DNA of 64,000 nucleotides from Omphiscola glabra (taxonomy: Eukaryota > Mollusca > Gastropoda > Lymnaeidae). Position 1 is the first letter of the stretch. Each line of letters begins with the position of its first letter. Location: positions 29,550,366-29,614,365 of the forward strand of contig OZ024795.1 of NCBI GenBank assembly GCA_964017045.1. Direction: 5' to 3'. A program made the position numbers and the translations under genes. Under the pieces are notes generated by a model that did not search any database, had not been told where the DNA came from, and saw nothing but the letters and a program-made list of their open reading frames with translations. This document shows, one piece after another, positions 59,715-64,000 of the stretch.

Positions 59715-60146
59715 CAACTTAGGGCAAAGAATGGCTTTCAACTAGGGGCAAAGAATGGCTTTCAACTAGGGGCAAAGAAGGGCTTTCAACTAGGGGCAAA
59801 GAATGGCTTTCAACTAGGGGCAAAGAATGGCTTTCAACTAGGGGCAAAGAAGGGCTTTCAACTAGGGGCAAAGAAGGGCTTTCAACTAGGGGCAAAGAAT
59901 GACTTTCAACTAGGGGCAAAGAAGGGCTTTCAACTAGGGGCAAAGAACGGCTTTCAACTAGGGGCAAAGAAGGGCTTTCAACTAGGGGCAAAGTAGGGCT
60001 TTCAACTAGGGACAAAGAAGGGCTTTCAACTAGGGGCAAAGAATGGCTTTCAACTAGGGGCAAAGAAGGGCTTTCAACTACGGGCAAAGAAGGGCTTTCA
60101 ACTAGGGGCAAAGAAGGGCTTTCAACTAGGGGCAAAGAAGGGCTTT
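59715..60146 (+). repeat. 24-bp minisatellite inside the helicase frame, 18 units
   Basis: 432 bp, exactly 18 units of 24 bp, with no indels. First unit CAACTTAGGGCAAAGAATGG plus CTTT; later units have CTAGGGG. The first unit follows NA (NAQLRA) and the last runs straight into the helicase residues FDKIRDEIE. Codon phase differs by one base between left and right flanks, so the unit itself has lost bases relative to a coding ancestor. The minus strand is open across it (repeating SLPLVESP), an artefact. Confidence 0.95.
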
Positions 60147-60934
60147 CGACAAAATCAGGGACGAAATTGAAAACCATAAATTACCCAAACGTCTGTTACA
60201 TATTGATCGACCTGGCGGAAGTGGTAAAGTCTTCCTTTACAACATAATCATGCACTATGTGCGTAGCAAAAAGTGATTTATACTTGCCATGTGCACAGCA
60301 TTAACTTTGCCTGGGGGGAGAGAGAAACTTTGCCTGGGGGGAGGCAGAAAGTCCCACAGTCGTTACAGACTGACTATTCCAGTGAATGAAACACCAAACT
60401 TTAATGTGCGACATGGGACTAATACGACAAAAGAATTGAAAAAGGCCAAAGTGATCATCTTGGAGGAAACGTTAATGGCCTCTGCACATGGAGTAAATGC
60501 AGTTGACACATGCTTAAATAAGTCTTAGCCTTAGCAAAAGCTCAAAAGGTCCTTCTAAAAATATTTTGTAGGTGCGGTCTTTGTTTTAGGTGGAGATTTT
60601 AGAAAAATTCTCCCTGTTCTTCCTCATGGCAGCAGAACCAAAATACGATCTTCATGCATTATTAATAATGGGTGTTAGAAAAATATTCAATTTTTGAAGT
60701 TAGAGAAAGAACTGCGTACTAATCAGGACAAATTCATATCAGAAAACCGATAATTTTGCGATAGGCCTTTAAAACTGTGAAATGGAAAACTCCAAGAGCC
60801 TGGATTAGAGGAAGGTATCTTTGAAATTCCCCCAATCTGAACTGAAAATGGATATATTGTTTATGATGTCTTTCCAAATTGCCATCCAATCAAGAGATGA
60901 CGTTACCCCAGTCAACACTTTACTCACTCCAGTT

Positions 60935-63030
60935 TCATTTTGCTCCTCCTCATGTCATTCTCTGCTCATTATCTAACTCCCCTCCTCATCATTGCACTCT
61001 CTACTCAATGTCTAACTCCCTCCTCATCATTGCATTCTCTACTCAATGTCTAACTCCCTCCTCATCATGCCATTCTCTACTCAATGTCTAACTCCCTCCT
61101 CATCATGCCATTCTCTACTCAATGTCTAACTCCCTCCTCATCATTGCATTCTCTACTCAATGTCTAACTCCCTCCTCATCATTCCATTCTTTACTCATTG
61201 TCTAACATCCTCCTCATCATGCCATTCTTTACTCATTGTCTAACTCCCTCCTCATCATGCCATTCTTTACTCATTGTCTAACATCCTCCTCATCATGCCA
61301 TTCTTTACTCATTGTCTAACTCCCTCCTCATTATTCCATTCTTTACTCATTGTCTAACTTCCTCCTCATCATTCCATTCTTTACTCATTGTCTAACTCCC
61401 TCCTCATTATTCCCTTCTTTACTCATTGTCTAACTTCCTCCTCATCATTCCATTCTTTACTCATTGTCTAACTCCCTCCTCATCGTGCCATTCTTTACTC
61501 ATTGTCTAACATCCTCCTCATCATGCCATTCTCTACTCATTGTCTAACTCCCTCCTCATCATTCCATTCTTTACTCATTGTCTAACTTCCTCCTCATCAT
61601 TCCATTCACTACTCATTGTCTAACTCCCTCCTCATCATTCCATTCTCTACTCATTGTCTAACTTCCTCCTCATCATGCCATTCTTTACTCATTGTCTAAC
61701 TCCCTCCTCATCATTCCATTCTTTACTCATTGTCTAACTTCCTCCTCATCATTCCATTCACTACTCATTGTCTAACTCCCTCCTCATCATTCCATTCTCT
61801 ACTCATTGTCTAACTCCCTCCTCATCATACCATGCTCTACTCAATGTCTCCCTCCTCATCATGCCATGCTCGACTCAATGTCTACCTCCTCATCATGCCA
61901 TGCTCTACTCAATGTCTCCCTCCTCATCATGCCATGCTCTACTCAATGTCTCCCTCCTCATTATGCCATGCTCTACTCAATGTTTCCCTCCTCATCATTC
62001 CATTCTCTACTCATTGTCTAACTCCCTCCTCATCATGCCATGCTCTACTCAATGTCTCCCTCATCATTCCGTTCTCTACCCATTGTCTAACTCCCTCCTC
62101 ATCATGACATGCTCTACTCAATGTCTCCCTCCTCATCATTCCATTCTCTACTTATTGTCTAACTCCCTCCTCATCATGCCATGCTCTACTCAATGTCTCC
62201 CTCATCATTCCGTTCTCTACTCATTGTCTAACTCCCTCCTCATCATTCCATTATCTACTCATTGTCTAACTCCCTCCTCATCATGCCATTCTCTACTCAT
62301 TGTCTAACTCCCTCCTCATCATGCCATTATCTACTCATTGTCTAACTCCCTCCTCATCATTCCATTCTCTACTCATTGTCTAACTCCCTCCTCATCATGC
62401 CATTCTCTACTCATTGTCTAACTCCCTCCTCATCATTCCATTCTCTACTCATTGTCTAACTCCCTCCTCATCATGCCATTCTCTACCCATTGTCTAACTT
62501 TCTCCTCATCATTCCATTCTCTACTCATTGTCTAACTCCCTCCTCATCATTCCATTCTCTACTCATTGTCTAACTCCCTCCTCATCATGCCATTCTCTAC
62601 ACATTGTCTCTCCTCCTCATGTCATTCTATACTCATCATAAAACTGCCCTCCTCATCATTCCATTCACTACTCATTGTCTAACTCCCTCCTCATCATTGC
62701 ATTCTCTACTCATTGTCTAACTCCCTCCTCATCATTCCATTCTCTACTCATTGTCTAACTCCCTCCTCATCATTGCATTCTCTACTCATTGTCTAACTCC
62801 CTCCTCATCATGCCATTCTCTACACATTGTCTCTCCTCCTCATGTCATTCTATACTCATCATAAAACTGCCCTCCTCATCATTCCATTCACTACTCATTG
62901 TCTAACTCCCTCCTCATCATTGCATTCTCTACTCATTGTCTAACTCCCTCCTCATCTTTCCATTCTCTACTCATTGTCTAACTCCCTCCTCATCATGCCA
63001 TGCTCTACTCAATGTCTCTCTCCTCAACGT
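60935..63030. repeat. 40-bp CT-rich minisatellite, ~52 copies
   Basis: Units contain CTCATTGTCTAACTCCCTCC and TCATCATTCCATTCTCTACT. The part at 61,830-62,210 has shorter ~32-34-bp units lacking TTGTCTAACT, interleaved with full units, and a block around CACATTGTCTCTCCTCC is duplicated at about 62,590 and 62,825. It starts about 40 bp after the last recognisable helicase sequence. Confidence 0.97.
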
Positions 63031-63299
63031 GTCACTCATCCCCAATCCACCTCACCGTTGAGCTCCCTCCCTCACCTCCTACTCCCAGTCGTCTATCACT
63101 TCTCACCATATGTCTTACAGTTTGCCCCCATCCCCCAGACCCCAGATTTGTCATGACAGCTTCTTAATCTGCCCTGCCATCCATTGTGCCACCTGTCACA
63201 TGCTTTTAGCTTAAATTACTTTTTACTGGATTACCGTATCTTGATTAAGGTACTTAGTTGGTCCTGCCTCTATCTCCGTTGTACTCTTTACTTTTATAG
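63031..63299. other. Single-copy stretch
   Basis: Pyrimidine-rich. No gene recognised. Confidence 0.5.
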
Positions 63300-63535
63300 G
63301 CCTCTTTCTATTCTACGTGTGCCTCTTTCTATTCTTTATGTGTCTCTTTCTATTCTATATGTGTCTGTTTCTATTCTAAATGTGTCTCTTTCTATTCTAT
63401 ATGTGTCTCTTTCTATTCTATATGTGTCTCTTTCTATTCTATTTTTGTCTCTTTCTATTTTATATGTGTCTCTCTCTATTCTATATGTGTCTCTTTCTAT
63501 TCTATATGTGTATCTTTCTATTCTCTCTCCGTCTT
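63300..63535. repeat. 21-bp minisatellite, ~11 copies
   Basis: Units of CTCTTTCTATTCTATATGTG plus T. The 21-bp period keeps two + strand frames open as artefacts. Confidence 0.96.
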
Positions 63536-63790
63536 AATCTATATGTCTTAATATTTCGCTCTCTGGATATGTCTAAATCTATATCTGTCTATTTCTTTCT
63601 ATCTCTGCCTCAAGCCATCTCTTTCTATATATGCCTCAGGCCATGTCTCTCTATCCCTGTCTCTGGCCATCTCTATTTATCTCTGCCTCTCGTCATATCT
63701 TTCTATCTCTGCCTCTGGCCATCTCTATCTCTGTCTCTGACCTTCTATATCTATAACTGTCTCTGACTATCTCTATCTATCTCTGTCTTT
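63536..63790. repeat. Degenerate CT-rich repeat
   Basis: CCATCTCTATCTCTGCCTCT-like motifs recur irregularly; probably simple-sequence decay next to the 21-bp array. Confidence 0.75.
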
Positions 63791-63864
63791 ATTGATCGTA
63801 GAAAACAATACATTGCCTCCATTTAATTACGTTCAGATTACACTGTGTCACGTTTCCTTATTGT

Positions 63865-64000
63865 GAACTAGCACTCGATGTATTATAATTGTCATTAGAA
63901 GATACGTACTGCTGGTTGTGAGCTAGCACACGATGTATTACAATTGTCATTAGAAGATACGTACTGCTGGTTGTGAGCTAGCACACGATGTATTACAATT
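63865..64000. repeat. 55-bp repeat running off the window end
   Basis: GAGCTAGCACACGATGTATT recurs at 63,865 (as GAACTAGCACTCG), 63,920 and 63,975, then continues past the edge. Confidence 0.94.

Larger units (their letters stand above)
58075..60900 (+). pseudogene. Helitron helicase (PIF1-like) pseudogene, Rep domain missing
   Basis: A decayed C-terminal half of a Helitron Rep/helicase. Recognisable pieces in order: VMPYNQYLSFKYNVHVNV and CSSI (58,075-58,160); KGYDCTSIQFGTVTTEEE (from 58,194); KLLSLFKLNQESPIYREYL (from 58,456); GRLFSVSPAAG (58,591); FLRMFLLNSRGPKPFEAL (58,647); DLKWDICQTE (58,778); LLFAFVCIMCEPSDAAALF (about 59,380); NAQLRA (59,709); AFDKIRDEIE (60,142); Walker A IDRPGGSGKV (about 60,205-60,231, usual T replaced by V); NVRHGTNTTKELKKAKVIIL with a Walker B-like ILEE (usual DE); and the PIF1 block GGDFRKILPVLPHGSRT (60,589). 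Stops include TGA at 60,274, and there are several frameshifts. Two minisatellites have grown inside the coding sequence. HUH-Rep residues would lie upstream of 58,075, where a LINE tail sits; I did not find them. A cellular PIF1 helicase is excluded by the Helitron-specific upstream blocks. Confidence 0.9.

Noticed and set aside
60175..60900. A functional cellular PIF1 helicase gene
   Set aside because: Walker A and B are altered, stops and frameshifts are present, and upstream blocks are Helitron-specific.
1..64000. tRNA, rRNA or other structured RNA genes
   Set aside because: I looked for tRNA B-box sequences (GGTTCGAATCC type) and rRNA-like blocks and saw none convincing.

Overview
This is a stretch of eukaryotic, almost certainly invertebrate animal, genomic DNA. 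It is AT-rich, has no bacterial-style gene packing and no complete gene, but holds one well-formed spliced exon, several non-autonomous hAT DNA transposons, pieces of two LINE retrotransposons and a decayed Helitron helicase. The LINE C-terminal sequences, the (GAA)n 3' tail and the SPIN-like hAT ends are of kinds common in molluscs, so a mollusc, perhaps a gastropod, is my best guess; the species is not determinable here.

The dominant feature is an extraordinary load of minisatellites: about 65 separate tandem arrays with periods of roughly 11-88 bp, covering nearly a third of the window. The largest are a 16-bp array of about 157 units (43.48-45.99 kb), a 40-bp CT-rich array (60.94-63.03 kb), a 42-bp array (28.37-30.0 kb), a 30-bp array (20.4-21.2 kb), a 20-bp array (24.06-24.85 kb), a 22-bp array (25.9-26.7 kb) and a 32-bp array (42.0-42.7 kb). 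Most long open reading frames in the window are artefacts of these arrays, especially where the period is a multiple of three. Between arrays lie single-copy islands of 0.3-2 kb with no recognisable coding sequence apart from those named below.

Layout: 0-19 kb, arrays and single-copy islands, with a hAT MITE inserted into a ~50-bp array at 5.46-5.65 kb and a possible regulatory cluster at 13.05 kb. 19-39.5 kb, arrays plus three SPIN-like hAT elements with target-site duplications, one further hAT-like MITE with an 8-bp duplication at 38.0 kb, and a fifth hAT-like element at 39.2 kb. 39.5-54 kb, arrays, a tandem set of CRE-like palindromes (49.9 kb), and one host exon on the + strand (50,610-50,667) whose acceptor and 5' part are triplicated. 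54.8-58.05 kb, a degraded hAT copy containing a small array, a minus-strand LINE remnant and a plus-strand LINE 3' end. 58.07-60.9 kb, a Helitron helicase pseudogene on the + strand. 60.9-64 kb, CT-rich arrays.

The most interesting observation is that several minisatellites can be traced to the sequence they grew from. In the Helitron helicase pseudogene a 9-codon segment has become 21 tandem copies (58,808-59,373), and the segment at the presumed PIF1 Q-motif has become 18 exact-length 24-bp copies (59,715-60,146), while flanking helicase sequence remains alignable on both sides. The same has happened to an intron-exon boundary at 50.4 kb and to a hAT copy at 55.0 kb. The window therefore records minisatellite birth inside datable, functional or formerly functional sequence.
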